From Bog-113 sp965226755 (lineage in GTDB: Bacteria > Acidobacteriota > Terriglobia > Bryobacterales > Bryobacteraceae): a DNA stretch of 64,000 nt. The stretch lies in assembly GCA_965226755.1 (NCBI GenBank), contig CBDDDT010000005.1:62001-126000 (forward strand), given 5' to 3'. This document shows positions 52,788-62,051 of this stretch, in pieces. The notes under the pieces are model-generated. The model worked only from the letters and a program-made list of their open reading frames with translations, made no database searches and was not told the origin of the DNA. The position numbers were made by a program, and so were the translations under genes. Numbering within the stretch: position 1 is the stretch's first letter; every line of letters starts with the position of its first letter.

Positions 52788-54316
52788 GACGCGCCGCGAT
52801 CGTATAATATCGCGAGTTTGCGCAACCGGCTAGCGAGCGCGGGGGTAAGTTCATCGGCGCGAAAACGCCAGCGCCAGTTGCCGCCGAGCGTGCCTGGCTG
52901 GTTGAAGCGGGATTCTCTGCCGAGACCCAGCACGTCCTGCAGCGGCATGACCGCGCCGGCGGCGACGCTGGCGAGCAGAAGCCGGATGAGATGCCAGTTC
53001 ATCTGGCCATCGTCCGAAACCCCGAGATAATCGAGCGCGCGCGATTTTTCGTCGCGGATTTCTTCGTCGGTGCGGGTGCTGTCGCCGCCTTGAGAATTCC
53101 ACCAACCCATCACCGTGTCGTTGTCGTGCGTGCCGGTATAAGCGAAGCGATCGTGCGGAAAGTTGTGCGGTTTGAAATCGGGCGCCTGGGGATCACGACC
53201 GAACGCGAACTGAAGGATGCTCATGCCGGGAAATCCGAACTCCACGCGAATGGCTTCCACCTCGGGCGTAATCACGCCGAGGTTTTCGGCAACGATGGGG
53301 AGCTCGCCGAGCGCGGCGCGGGCGGCCGTGAAGAGTTCATGGCCCGGCGCTTCCTTCCAGATGCCGTTGATGGCGGTGTCTTCGTCGGCGGGAATTTCCC
53401 AATACGCCTGAAATCCGCGGAAGTGGTCGAGGCGAAAGATGTCGAACTGCTCCATGGCGGCGCGGAAACGTTCGATCCACCAGCCGAAGCCGGCATGGCG
53501 CAAGCGTTCCCAATCGTAGATGGGATTTCCCCAGCGCTGCCCGGTGGCGCTGAAATAATCGGGCGGAACGCCGGCGATGGTGAGCGGGTTCCCGCGCTCA
53601 TCCAGCCGGAAAAACTCGGGGCAGGACCAGACGTCGGCGCTGTCGTGGGCCACGTAAATGGGCAGATCGCCCATGATCCGGATGTTTCGTTCACGGCAGT
53701 ATGCGCGAAGGGACTGCCACTGACGGGCGAACTGCCATTGCCAGAATTTCTCCCGCTCGATTTCGCGGGCGAGCTGCCGGCGCCAGAGATTGAGAGCCGC
53801 CGCGTGGCGCGCCACCACTTCGGGCTCCCATTCGGTCCAGGTGTGTTCAACGCCGTGCTGCTGTTTGAGGGCGATGAACAGGGCGAAGTCGTCGAGCCAC
53901 TTGCGGGATTCGCAAAAATCCTCAAACTCACGGCGGCTCGAAGGGGATTGCGTGCGCTCGAAGTTTTCAAAGGCGCGGGCGAGCAGGGCCATTTTCGCGG
54001 GAGCGACGCCGCTGAAATCGACCGACCCTGCGGGAAACGAGGGAAATCCGGCGAGGTCAGCTGCCGAGAGGAGGGATTCATCGCGGAGGCGTTCCGGACT
54101 GAGCAGCAGGGCGTTGCCCGCGAACGCGGAGAAGAGTTGGTAGGGCGAATCGCCGTAACCTGTGGGGCCGAGCGGCAGCACTTGCCAAAGAGTCTGTCCA
54201 GCGGCGGCTAGCCAGTCGGCGAACGCATAAGCTGCCGGGCCAAGGTCGCCGACGCCGAAGCGGCCGGGCAGCGACGTGGGGTGAAGGAGAATGCCGCTCA
54301 GACGAGGGAGATGCAC
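52784..54316 (-). CDS. malQ: 4-alpha-glucanotransferase (amylomaltase, GH77)
   Basis: The 510-residue cytoplasmic enzyme transfers alpha-1,4-glucan chains between maltodextrins. It begins LPRLSGILLHPTSLPGRFG. Conserved features are WQVLPLGPTGYGDSPYQ, GDLPIYVAHDSADVW, nucleophile Asp in FRLDHFRGFQAYWEIP, acid/base Glu in LPIVAENLGVITPEV and the stabiliser Asp in YTGTHDNDTVMGWW. Length matches bacterial MalQ. It is the first gene of the malQ-MFS-GH13-ku operon and is divergent, over 92 bp, from a TonB receptor likely to import the same sugars. Confidence 0.93.
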   Translation of the reverse strand: MHLPRLSGILLHPTSLPGRFGVGDLGPAAYAFADWLAAAGQTLWQVLPLGPTGYGDSPYQLFSAFAGNALLLSPERLRDESLLSAADLAGFPSFPAGSVDFSGVAPAKMALLARAFENFERTQSPSSRREFEDFCESRKWLDDFALFIALKQQHGVEHTWTEWEPEVVARHAAALNLWRRQLAREIEREKFWQWQFARQWQSLRAYCRERNIRIMGDLPIYVAHDSADVWSCPEFFRLDERGNPLTIAGVPPDYFSATGQRWGNPIYDWERLRHAGFGWWIERFRAAMEQFDIFRLDHFRGFQAYWEIPADEDTAINGIWKEAPGHELFTAARAALGELPIVAENLGVITPEVEAIRVEFGFPGMSILQFAFGRDPQAPDFKPHNFPHDRFAYTGTHDNDTVMGWWNSQGGDSTRTDEEIRDEKSRALDYLGVSDDGQMNWHLIRLLLASVAAGAVMPLQDVLGLGRESRFNQPGTLGGNWRWRFRADELTPALASRLRKLAILYDRGAS

Positions 54317-54408
54317 GGCAAGTAGGTTAGCGCATGGATTCCGGCGGATCGGACGGTAAACTGAATGCTACGGCGGAACCCGGAGTCAGGCTGCCGGGAT
54401 CAGGCTGC

Positions 54409-56730
54409 ATGACGCTTCGAAAATTCCTGGGCTTTACGTTTCTGCTGATGCTCGCGATCCGTCTGCGCGGACAGACGAATACTGGTGAGTTGCGTCTCAC
54501 GGTGCAAGATCCCTCGCAGAAGCCCGCCCCAGCTTCCGTGGAACTGATCAGCGAAGCCAACCAGTACCGGCGAAATTTCAAGACTGACGCAGCCGGGCAT
54601 CTCGCAGTGAGCCGGCTGCCTTATGGAATTTACCGCGTTTTGCTGCAACAGCCCGGATTCGCCCCGGCGTCCTCCCTGGTCGAGATTCGCTCCGCGGCGC
54701 CGCGTGATCTGACGCTGATCCTCACCGTCGCTTCCGTAGAAACTTCGGTGACTGTCACCGACAGCCAAACCCTGATCGATCCCCATCAGGTGGGCAGCGT
54801 GAACCGGGTCGGCTCGGAAACCATCGCGCAGCGGCCCGCCTCGCTACCCGGCCGTTCCGTGGTCGATTTGGTGAATTCTGAACCCGGCTGGCTATATGAA
54901 GGCAACGCCGTGCTGCACCCCAGGGGAGCGGAATATGGAGTGCAGTTCGTCATTGACGGCGTGCCGCTCACGGATAATCGTTCGCCGAGCTTCGGGCCGG
55001 AAATTGAAGCCGATGATGTGCAGTCGCTCAGCATCTATACGGCGGGGTTCCCGGCCGAATACGGGCGAAAGCTTGGTGGTGTCGTCGCCGTGGAGCCGGC
55101 CAAGGATACGCTGCCTGGATTTCACGGTAAGTTCATCGCCGGCGGCGGGAGCTACGCGACGGCGAACGGGTATTTCTCTGGTCAATACGCCTGGAAACGG
55201 AACACGCTCACCGTCAGCCTGGACGGAGCGGAATCCGATCACTACCTCAACCCGCCGGTGCTCCAGAATTACACCAACGAGGGCACGACCGGAAACTTCT
55301 CGCTGCGCTATGAACGGGATCTTAGTGATGCCGACCGGGTCACTTTGTCCGTGACCCGCGAACTGGCCCGGTTCGAGGTGCCGAATGAGCAGGTCCAGCA
55401 GGCGGCCGGGCAGCGGCAGGATCGGGGGGTTTTCGAGACCATCGGGATCGCTTCTTACCAGCACGTTTTTTCACCGACTGTTGTGGGCGATTTACGGGGC
55501 ATGGTCCGGGGCGATGAACAGACGCTCGATTCCAACGCGCTTTCGACTCCCATCATCGCCTTTCAAGACCGCAGCTTCGATGAAGGTTATCTGAAAGGAA
55601 CCCTATCCATTCATCAGGGGAAAAATGAATGGAAGGCGGGGTTCGAAGCCGATACCACGAACATTCACGAAGTGTTCAGCGATGTCATCACGGATTTCAC
55701 GCAGTTCGACCCTGGCACTCCGGGCAGCTTTCAGTTTAACGGCAAGAAGTGGGATCTGGAGCAGTCCGCCTTCGTGCAGGACCAGATCAACCTGGGCAAA
55801 TGGAACATCAGCGCGGGACTGCGCTATGACCATTACCAACTCTTGGTGAATCGGACCGCATTCAGTCCGCGGCTCGGCGTCTCGCGGTATTTCAAGAATG
55901 CGGATCTGGTGGTGCATGCTTCGTACGACCGTATTTTCCAGACGCCGTCTTTCGAGAACATCCTCCTCTCCAGTTCGCCGCAGGTGCTCTCGCTAAATCC
56001 TGTGTTTCTGCGCCTTCCCGTGGAGCCTTCCTACGGCGACTACTATGAGGCGGGAATCACGAAAGGCTTTTTCAAGATGCTGCGCCTGGACGTGAATGGA
56101 TTCGACCGGCGGGTCAACAACTTCGGGGATGACGACCAACTTTTGGATACGGCGGTGAGCTTTCCCATCGCGTTCGCCAAGGCGAACCTATATGGAGCGG
56201 AAGCGAAATTGGGAATACCAAGGTGGGGGAGCTTCAGCGGCTTCGTCAGTTACTCGTATATTGTCGGGTCCGTCTATTTTCCGGTGACCGGCGGTCTGTT
56301 CCTGGGCGATGAAGTGGCGGGAACCGTCGGCAGCGGCGGCCGCTTCTGGAATTCGCAGGACCAGCGCAATACGGTTCGCGCGCGTTTCCGCTACGATGTG
56401 ACGCGGCGGTTCTGGCTGGGCGTCGGCGGGGAATATGGGAGCGGCCTGCCGGTGGATTTCGGCGGAACCCTGCAGGATGCCATCGCGGAGTATGGTCAGC
56501 AGGTGGTCAGCCGCGTCAACCTGATTCATGGCCGCGTAAGCCCCTCGCTTTCGATTAACGCGTCCGCGGGCTTTCAGCTGATGGATACCGAAAAGTGGAA
56601 GGTATCGCTCCAGGCGGATGGTGAAGACCTCAACAATCGGCTGAACGTGATCGACTTTGCGGGCTTGTTTTCCGGCAATGCGATCGCGCCGCAGCGAAGT
56701 TTCTCGGTGCGTCTGCAAACGCGATTTTGA
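54409..56730 (+). CDS. TonB-dependent receptor, probably for maltodextrins
   Basis: The 773-residue outer-membrane protein starts at ATG 54409, which gives a proper signal peptide (MTLRKFLGFTFLLMLAIRLR plus GQ); an upstream ATG at 54334 adds non-family residues. A Cna-B/CarboxypepD-like domain is at about 25-110 (ELRLTVQDPSQKPAPASVEL). A plug follows at about 130-240 (YGVQFVIDGVPLTDN, AGFPAEYGRKLGGVV), then a barrel ending RSFSVRLQTRF. It is shorter than the Oar-like receptor at 8318. Divergence from the malQ operon suggests uptake of maltodextrins; this is inferred from context. Confidence 0.85.
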   Translation: MTLRKFLGFTFLLMLAIRLRGQTNTGELRLTVQDPSQKPAPASVELISEANQYRRNFKTDAAGHLAVSRLPYGIYRVLLQQPGFAPASSLVEIRSAAPRDLTLILTVASVETSVTVTDSQTLIDPHQVGSVNRVGSETIAQRPASLPGRSVVDLVNSEPGWLYEGNAVLHPRGAEYGVQFVIDGVPLTDNRSPSFGPEIEADDVQSLSIYTAGFPAEYGRKLGGVVAVEPAKDTLPGFHGKFIAGGGSYATANGYFSGQYAWKRNTLTVSLDGAESDHYLNPPVLQNYTNEGTTGNFSLRYERDLSDADRVTLSVTRELARFEVPNEQVQQAAGQRQDRGVFETIGIASYQHVFSPTVVGDLRGMVRGDEQTLDSNALSTPIIAFQDRSFDEGYLKGTLSIHQGKNEWKAGFEADTTNIHEVFSDVITDFTQFDPGTPGSFQFNGKKWDLEQSAFVQDQINLGKWNISAGLRYDHYQLLVNRTAFSPRLGVSRYFKNADLVVHASYDRIFQTPSFENILLSSSPQVLSLNPVFLRLPVEPSYGDYYEAGITKGFFKMLRLDVNGFDRRVNNFGDDDQLLDTAVSFPIAFAKANLYGAEAKLGIPRWGSFSGFVSYSYIVGSVYFPVTGGLFLGDEVAGTVGSGGRFWNSQDQRNTVRARFRYDVTRRFWLGVGGEYGSGLPVDFGGTLQDAIAEYGQQVVSRVNLIHGRVSPSLSINASAGFQLMDTEKWKVSLQADGEDLNNRLNVIDFAGLFSGNAIAPQRSFSVRLQTRF

Positions 56731-56879
56731 TAAGCGCGTTTCAAGCCATGCTTCTGCATGATCATGAGGAGCTGGATGGCCATACCGCTGGGCCGTTTCA
56801 CGCCGGCTTCGTGGATCGCTTCGAAGGCACCGGTTCGTTCTGCTCCGGTTGCCACGCAAACAGGCCCGGCGTGCGGAAT

Positions 56880-58226
56880 TCATTCGGCCTCGCGGCTGGT
56901 GATGGTCACTCGAAACAACGGCTTGGCTTTCTCGGACGTCTCCATCTCGTAAGTCTGCTCGGTTTTGGAGGCGTCGTAGTCGCGCCATAGCCACGTCATT
57001 TCGGCGGGGAATTCGGCCGCGCCGTGGCCGGAGTTGTGGGTGCCCTTGCCGAAGCTGAGGTGGAAATCGTAGCCTTTCAACTTCAGCGCGTTGGCCAGGC
57101 GGATGTTCGCCAGCGGCCAGCTCCCGTAGTTTTTGTTCTCCTGATCCTCGGAGCCGTCCTGGAGCCACACGCGAATGTTGCGCGCGGGTTCGCGCAGAAC
57201 CTTCTCGGGAAAATCCTGACCGCCGTCGCGGTTCTGAGGATCTTCCTTCCACTGAATGCTGGTGAAACTTCCGATCCACGTGATCACGCGGCTGAACTGA
57301 TCGGGCATCTGCCATGCGGCGTTGAAGGCGCAGATGCCGCCCGACGACAGTCCCGTGATGGCGCGGCTGTAGGGATCTTTGCGGATGCTGTATTGGGCGG
57401 CGACGTCGGCCAGAATCTCGTCGCGCAGAAAGCGCGGGTACCGGTCGCTCACAGTGTCATAGAGCGTGCTTCGCATGGAATCCTTGAGCGTCCGATGCCA
57501 TTGATCTGAGTAAGCCTTGACGAAGTTGTAAGTGGGGGTTCCGGGCGCGTCGGTGACATCGCCGGGGTTGATGAAGACGCAGATCATCACCGGGATCTTC
57601 TTTTGCGCGATCAGATTGTCGATCACGTTCAGGGCGGGGTTGTTGCCGTCGCGATGGATGTAGCCGCCCCCGTCTTGAAACACCATCAACGCGGCGGGAG
57701 TTCCGGGATCGTATTGGGCCGGAACGTAGATCCAGTATTCGCTTTTCATGCCGTCGTAGATCCTGCTGGTATGCGCGATCGGTCCGGACAGTTTGCCGGA
57801 AGGAACGCCCGCTTCCAGGTAGGAAAGCGGCGTGAAGGCGGGCAGATCGAGACGACCGCCGAAATCCGCGCCATTCACGGTGTAGCGGAAGGCATGCAGT
57901 TTGCCCAGTTGCGGAATCCGGGCGCTGGCGTACCAGAGGTTCCCGGCGAGAGAATGCATCTCGGGTCCAGCGGCGCTGTCGATCAACAGGGCGGGCTTGG
58001 AGGCGGATTCGATCGCGAAAAAGAAATCGGGACCGTAACCTGACCACGCGGCGCCGGCTTTGAGATCTTTGTCGGAGAAGGTCGCTCGAATAGCCCCGGG
58101 GAGAGCGGCCGCGTTCGATTGGGCGAGCGCGATCAACTGCGGAGCGGTCATTTTGCCCTCGGGGCTTTTCTCCTGGGACAGGGCGGAGGTGACGATGACG
58201 GCCAGGAGGATCAGGGATTTTCGCAT
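56880..58226 (-). CDS. Secreted Fes/esterase-D-like alpha/beta hydrolase
   Basis: The 448-residue protein has a signal peptide (about 1-18, ending ALSQ). Residues about 120-420 are an esterase domain like enterochelin esterase: SEYWIYVPAQYDPGTPAALM and FQDGGGYIHRDGNNPALNVI. The nucleophile Ser is in the GLSSGG elbow (RAITGLSSGGICAFNAAWQM), and a likely catalytic His is in GKGTHNSGHGA. The acyl substrate is unknown; related enzymes cleave ferulate, carbohydrate acetate or siderophore esters. ATG 58226 was preferred to GTG 58238. It lies 42 bp after the large orphan membrane protein, same strand. No gene was found between it and the TonB receptor (56731-56879). Confidence 0.8.
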   Translation of the reverse strand: MRKSLILLAVIVTSALSQEKSPEGKMTAPQLIALAQSNAAALPGAIRATFSDKDLKAGAAWSGYGPDFFFAIESASKPALLIDSAAGPEMHSLAGNLWYASARIPQLGKLHAFRYTVNGADFGGRLDLPAFTPLSYLEAGVPSGKLSGPIAHTSRIYDGMKSEYWIYVPAQYDPGTPAALMVFQDGGGYIHRDGNNPALNVIDNLIAQKKIPVMICVFINPGDVTDAPGTPTYNFVKAYSDQWHRTLKDSMRSTLYDTVSDRYPRFLRDEILADVAAQYSIRKDPYSRAITGLSSGGICAFNAAWQMPDQFSRVITWIGSFTSIQWKEDPQNRDGGQDFPEKVLREPARNIRVWLQDGSEDQENKNYGSWPLANIRLANALKLKGYDFHLSFGKGTHNSGHGAAEFPAEMTWLWRDYDASKTEQTYEMETSEKAKPLFRVTITSREAE

Positions 58227-58268
58227 ACCAGGATGCACTATATCGCGACTGGACTGCTTCCTGAGACG

Positions 58269-61200
58269 CTATTTGAACGCCTCCAACGTGGGCTGGACCC
58301 AGGAGAAGAGAAAGTTTGATACTGCGGGAAACTCGGAGGCCAGCAAACCCAACGCCGGAAATCCGAGATAACCGAGCAACTTGAAATAGAACTCTTTATT
58401 CAGGCGGCCGGGATCCGTGCCTGCGATTCTGCTGAGGATGGGGTCGCGTTCGAGCGTGGATAGACATCGCCAGAGCACGAAGACGACGATGGCGAGAAGC
58501 ACGAGTAAAACGTCTCCGATGAGACGCGGCGATTGAAGCGGATAGGAGGTCAGAGAAACGACAAGAAGGATATAACCCACGGGGATGAACATCAGCGCGT
58601 TCCTGATTTGCTTTACTCCGTAGAGCAGGAAGGCTGAATAGTGGAGCGCCACGAAAGTCTCGGCAAGGTCGCCGAAGGTTCTCGGAATCGGGGGAGCACC
58701 GCTGGCGCTGGATCCGCCTTGAACGGCTGAGCCGGTTTGGTCAGCCTCCCTACTCCCAAATAGAGCTTCGGACCGCCACTTCTTCAGCAACACCTCGTTG
58801 AAGACGTAGGCGGCGATGGTCGTATTGAGCTTACGCAAAGAGAGGTGCCTGCACATCACTGAGGCGCGATCGGCGTCGTTCTGGACCGCGAGGAACGATG
58901 CTAGGGAATTACGATATGAAAGATAAAAATGCCGAATCTCGTGTTGCTCGTCGCGACACTCTGTTATTAGCGTGCTATTGGACAGATCGTGGAGTACAAC
59001 TGCCGAGTCAATAGGTATGTTAGGCGACTGCAAAGAGAGCTGCCTAACCCACAGAGGCTGGCGTCCTATGGATTGGTCCCACTGCCTGAAACTGCGCGTA
59101 AACGGGAAGGAATTGAGGGTCGACAGGAACTCTTGAAACAAATGACACAGAACGGTGCAGCGCCTGCACGCGAACAAAACGATGAAGAGAACCAGCACCT
59201 GTAGGCTTCCAGACAGGGCCACGTACTGGGGGCCATCCACCGAACTCAAGCGCAGCCCTGCGCGGGACAGATAGCATCCAACAATGAGCAGAACGATGGA
59301 GATAACGCAAGCTACTCGCTGGCGCTGCTCGTGCAGTCCGATCAAAGATTTCAATGAAGCTGTAAAACTATTGCAAGACTGTTTCAGTCTGCTCTCTAAG
59401 GGTACGCCGGGAAGCTCGGTGAGAACCTCCGGGTCCTGCGTATCTGCAAGGTAAAGTCTAACTATCTGGGCGTGTAGAAAAACGAGAATGGCTGCAAAAC
59501 TTGCGAGTATGGGCCACAGCGGCGAAGATCCGATCCGAAGCTCCAATGAGCGGAACGCGAAGAAGAACGAGCGGTGACCGGCATCGTTGTTGTGACAGAG
59601 CCGGCTCCAGGTCCACAGGATCAAACCAAATAAGACGAAACCCGCGATCATAAGGGCACTCCGCCAAGGAAGAGCTTTGCACATTAGAAGACGCAGGATA
59701 ACCACCGATGCAGCCACGCATGGGCACAACATTCCGACAAAGGCGAGCCACCAGAGCCTCGACGGTACGTTGCTATCATCCCACACGTAAGGCAACACCA
59801 GAAGTCCTTGTAGTGTGGTCAGTCCAGTTAGAAAAAGAAATGTGTAGACAGGCCTGCACGTTTCGGCTCCGGTGCACGTCACAATCGCGAGCCCTTCGCT
59901 TCCGTGAATGTCTTTCCAACGCGCGAGCACCGCGATCCACAAACAAAGCAGCACGCTTGCTGAAGCGATCGCCGCGGTCAGCACCTCCCAGATTCGAGGC
60001 GGTCTTTGAAGTCGTAGCGAGGCTTCGGAATTTGACGGCGTATCATCAAACCACGAGGTGTCGTCGGCCTTAGACTTGAGGGTCGATTGGGACGACTCGC
60101 TAGTCCAGACGCGGACGGGCAAGAAACCTTCCCGATCCAAGGTTAGAAGCCATTCCGGTGGGTGATCGAGCCGCGGAACTGCTGGCCCGCACGATTGCAA
60201 TGCGGAGGCGGGCCAACCCTGATAGTCGGCCAGGGCGCCACACTTTCCCGAACAGTCACACCTTCTGGACAAAAGTATCGCCGCGTTAGAGACCCCCTCG
60301 GAATTTGAGTCGGGCGCGAAGAGCGGCATGTCCTTTTGTTCCGGCAACCAATCGTTCCTGGCCGCGAACATAGGATAGGTCGACAAAGCGAGGACTCCCG
60401 TGAGCGATCCGGCTTGCGCCGCCTCGACGAATAGCAGGTCCGCATAGGGGATGAGTAAGCGCGTATTGGGGCAGTCCCTCCGCAGAACGCGCGCCAGGAA
60501 CAGAACATCCAAGACATTCGTTGCGGCAATTTCAACCACCCGGACCCCATCCCGGCGGATGGCTTGAGCGATCTGATTAACCACCGCGTCTTGCACAAGT
60601 GGAGTCTGGGCTCCAGAGAAGGTCGGGACGCTATCCTCCCCGGCGTCACTGTTCTTTAGCGAGAAATCGAGATACGGTAGTGGCGCCTTTCCGTCCTGAG
60701 ACCGGCCGGTCGCTTCCCGGAAGGCGTTTCTTAGGTGGGAGATGTCGCGAGGAAAACGAAACACCTTAAGCTTTATTTCTGTGCACATCGGGGCGTCCGA
60801 AAAGATATCCCCGAAATCAGTCTCGTCTTCGCTGATGATGGCGACGTTGTCCGGATCAACGTTCATATCGGAGATCGCGTCGCAGAGTTGCTTTGTCTGC
60901 GTGGTTGAGTTCTCGGTCGCGCCACGAAAATTGATCCCGTCGCTGATCAGAGCTCGGGCGTCAGCCGAACTGGTCGCGGTGCCGCTCCGAACGATGTACT
61001 CGAACGGCTTCTTTTGGTCGATTTGTTCGTCCTCCGCGATCAGATCGAAAAGAGAGTGGAAAGAGCCCGAGAACGTCGGCCCCAGGATCCTGACATATTC
61101 ATGAACTACGCTCTGCGGAAGTCCAGGGGCCGCCCCTGACCTCTCAACCGGAACCGCATGCTCACGTATGGCGCGCATTGACTGACGCGCAAATTTGAAC

Positions 61201-61928
61201 TCCCGTTTGTTCACGCCGGCAATCGGAGTTTCACCAACGATAAATACGAACAAAACGCGGTCATCAAACTGCCCCGGAGTAACGATCTTGTGTTTGAACA
61301 CGATAAGACCTGGTCGCCCCTCGACATTGCGAATCAGGGCACGTTCCTTCATACGCTTCTCGGGGTCCTTCTCATCCGGATCGGCGCTGTCGTTCCAAGG
61401 CAGCCACTCCGTTGCGATTTGCCATCCCGTTACATCGAGACCTCTTTCGATCGCGTCGATCGATGAATCCGTGAAGAGCGCCAGGCGGGTGTGCAGAGGG
61501 TCCGGCACGGTGGCGATTAGAAACTCGACCTTACTCGGATCTTTGATCGCGAACAGATCGGCCAAACTCGGGGCGCATTTCGCGCGATTGGAGTAATCGA
61601 AACAGTTCCCGAGCGCCTCGCACGGTAGGCAATTCGGGCCATTGGAGCTGCCGGTGGCTTTCCCATGCTCATCGGGCGGTAAGTCTTCCAGGTGGACCTC
61701 GGGCGGCATCCTCCCAAAAAAATATCGGCTTGCGAGCCACGGTCCTTCAATTTCAGGCGTTTCCTGATTCCCTTTCTCCGGCGGGTTCTTGTGCTTTTTG
61801 GAAGTCTCGGCAGATCCGGGCTTCGGGACTGGGGCGGGAGTGTTCTCGGGAGCTCCCGGCATAGAAACATGGAGAATTAACGCAACAAACGCGAGAACGC
61901 CGGCGGGAAGCCCGAAATCGCGCATCAT
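58269..61928 (-). CDS. Large orphan membrane protein with a periplasmic-binding-protein-like ectodomain
   Basis: This 1219-residue protein belongs to no family I recognise. It has an N-terminal membrane helix (about 8-24) and a Pro/Lys/Glu-rich linker. A cysteine cluster follows at Cys100, 103, 109 and 118 (NCLPCEALGNCFDY region). A domain of about 450 residues then looks like a type 1 periplasmic-binding fold: NVDPDNVAIISEDETDFGDI, VRVVEIAATNVLDVLFLARV, CPNTRLLIPYADLLFVEAA and TGVLALSTYPMF. From about residue 646 there are some ten membrane helices with a soluble insert near 935-1085. A second Cys-rich spot (RRCDCSGKCG) is near 553. It may be a receptor or transporter. Base composition appears less GC-rich than its neighbours, hinting at transfer. 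Confidence 0.75.
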   Translation of the reverse strand: MMRDFGLPAGVLAFVALILHVSMPGAPENTPAPVPKPGSAETSKKHKNPPEKGNQETPEIEGPWLASRYFFGRMPPEVHLEDLPPDEHGKATGSSNGPNCLPCEALGNCFDYSNRAKCAPSLADLFAIKDPSKVEFLIATVPDPLHTRLALFTDSSIDAIERGLDVTGWQIATEWLPWNDSADPDEKDPEKRMKERALIRNVEGRPGLIVFKHKIVTPGQFDDRVLFVFIVGETPIAGVNKREFKFARQSMRAIREHAVPVERSGAAPGLPQSVVHEYVRILGPTFSGSFHSLFDLIAEDEQIDQKKPFEYIVRSGTATSSADARALISDGINFRGATENSTTQTKQLCDAISDMNVDPDNVAIISEDETDFGDIFSDAPMCTEIKLKVFRFPRDISHLRNAFREATGRSQDGKAPLPYLDFSLKNSDAGEDSVPTFSGAQTPLVQDAVVNQIAQAIRRDGVRVVEIAATNVLDVLFLARVLRRDCPNTRLLIPYADLLFVEAAQAGSLTGVLALSTYPMFAARNDWLPEQKDMPLFAPDSNSEGVSNAAILLSRRCDCSGKCGALADYQGWPASALQSCGPAVPRLDHPPEWLLTLDREGFLPVRVWTSESSQSTLKSKADDTSWFDDTPSNSEASLRLQRPPRIWEVLTAAIASASVLLCLWIAVLARWKDIHGSEGLAIVTCTGAETCRPVYTFLFLTGLTTLQGLLVLPYVWDDSNVPSRLWWLAFVGMLCPCVAASVVILRLLMCKALPWRSALMIAGFVLFGLILWTWSRLCHNNDAGHRSFFFAFRSLELRIGSSPLWPILASFAAILVFLHAQIVRLYLADTQDPEVLTELPGVPLESRLKQSCNSFTASLKSLIGLHEQRQRVACVISIVLLIVGCYLSRAGLRLSSVDGPQYVALSGSLQVLVLFIVLFACRRCTVLCHLFQEFLSTLNSFPFTRSFRQWDQSIGRQPLWVRQLSLQSPNIPIDSAVVLHDLSNSTLITECRDEQHEIRHFYLSYRNSLASFLAVQNDADRASVMCRHLSLRKLNTTIAAYVFNEVLLKKWRSEALFGSREADQTGSAVQGGSSASGAPPIPRTFGDLAETFVALHYSAFLLYGVKQIRNALMFIPVGYILLVVSLTSYPLQSPRLIGDVLLVLLAIVVFVLWRCLSTLERDPILSRIAGTDPGRLNKEFYFKLLGYLGFPALGLLASEFPAVSNFLFSWVQPTLEAFK

Positions 61929-62051
61929 CCCCTCACCATCCGACCGAAATGAATTGGTCCAGCATACTCGCTAAAGCGCGAGATTCACTCCAAAGAGGAC
62001 ATCCACTTACATTAGTTACCGCGCACTGTTCGCGTCTGAAATGATAGATCC

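Noticed and set aside
52991..54211. Plus-strand open frame of 406 codons
   Set aside because: It is antisense to malQ, which has all catalytic residues; no independent features.
56188..57315. Minus-strand open frame of 375 codons spanning the TonB receptor end and esterase
   Set aside because: It overlaps two well-supported genes and has low-complexity Arg/Ala composition.
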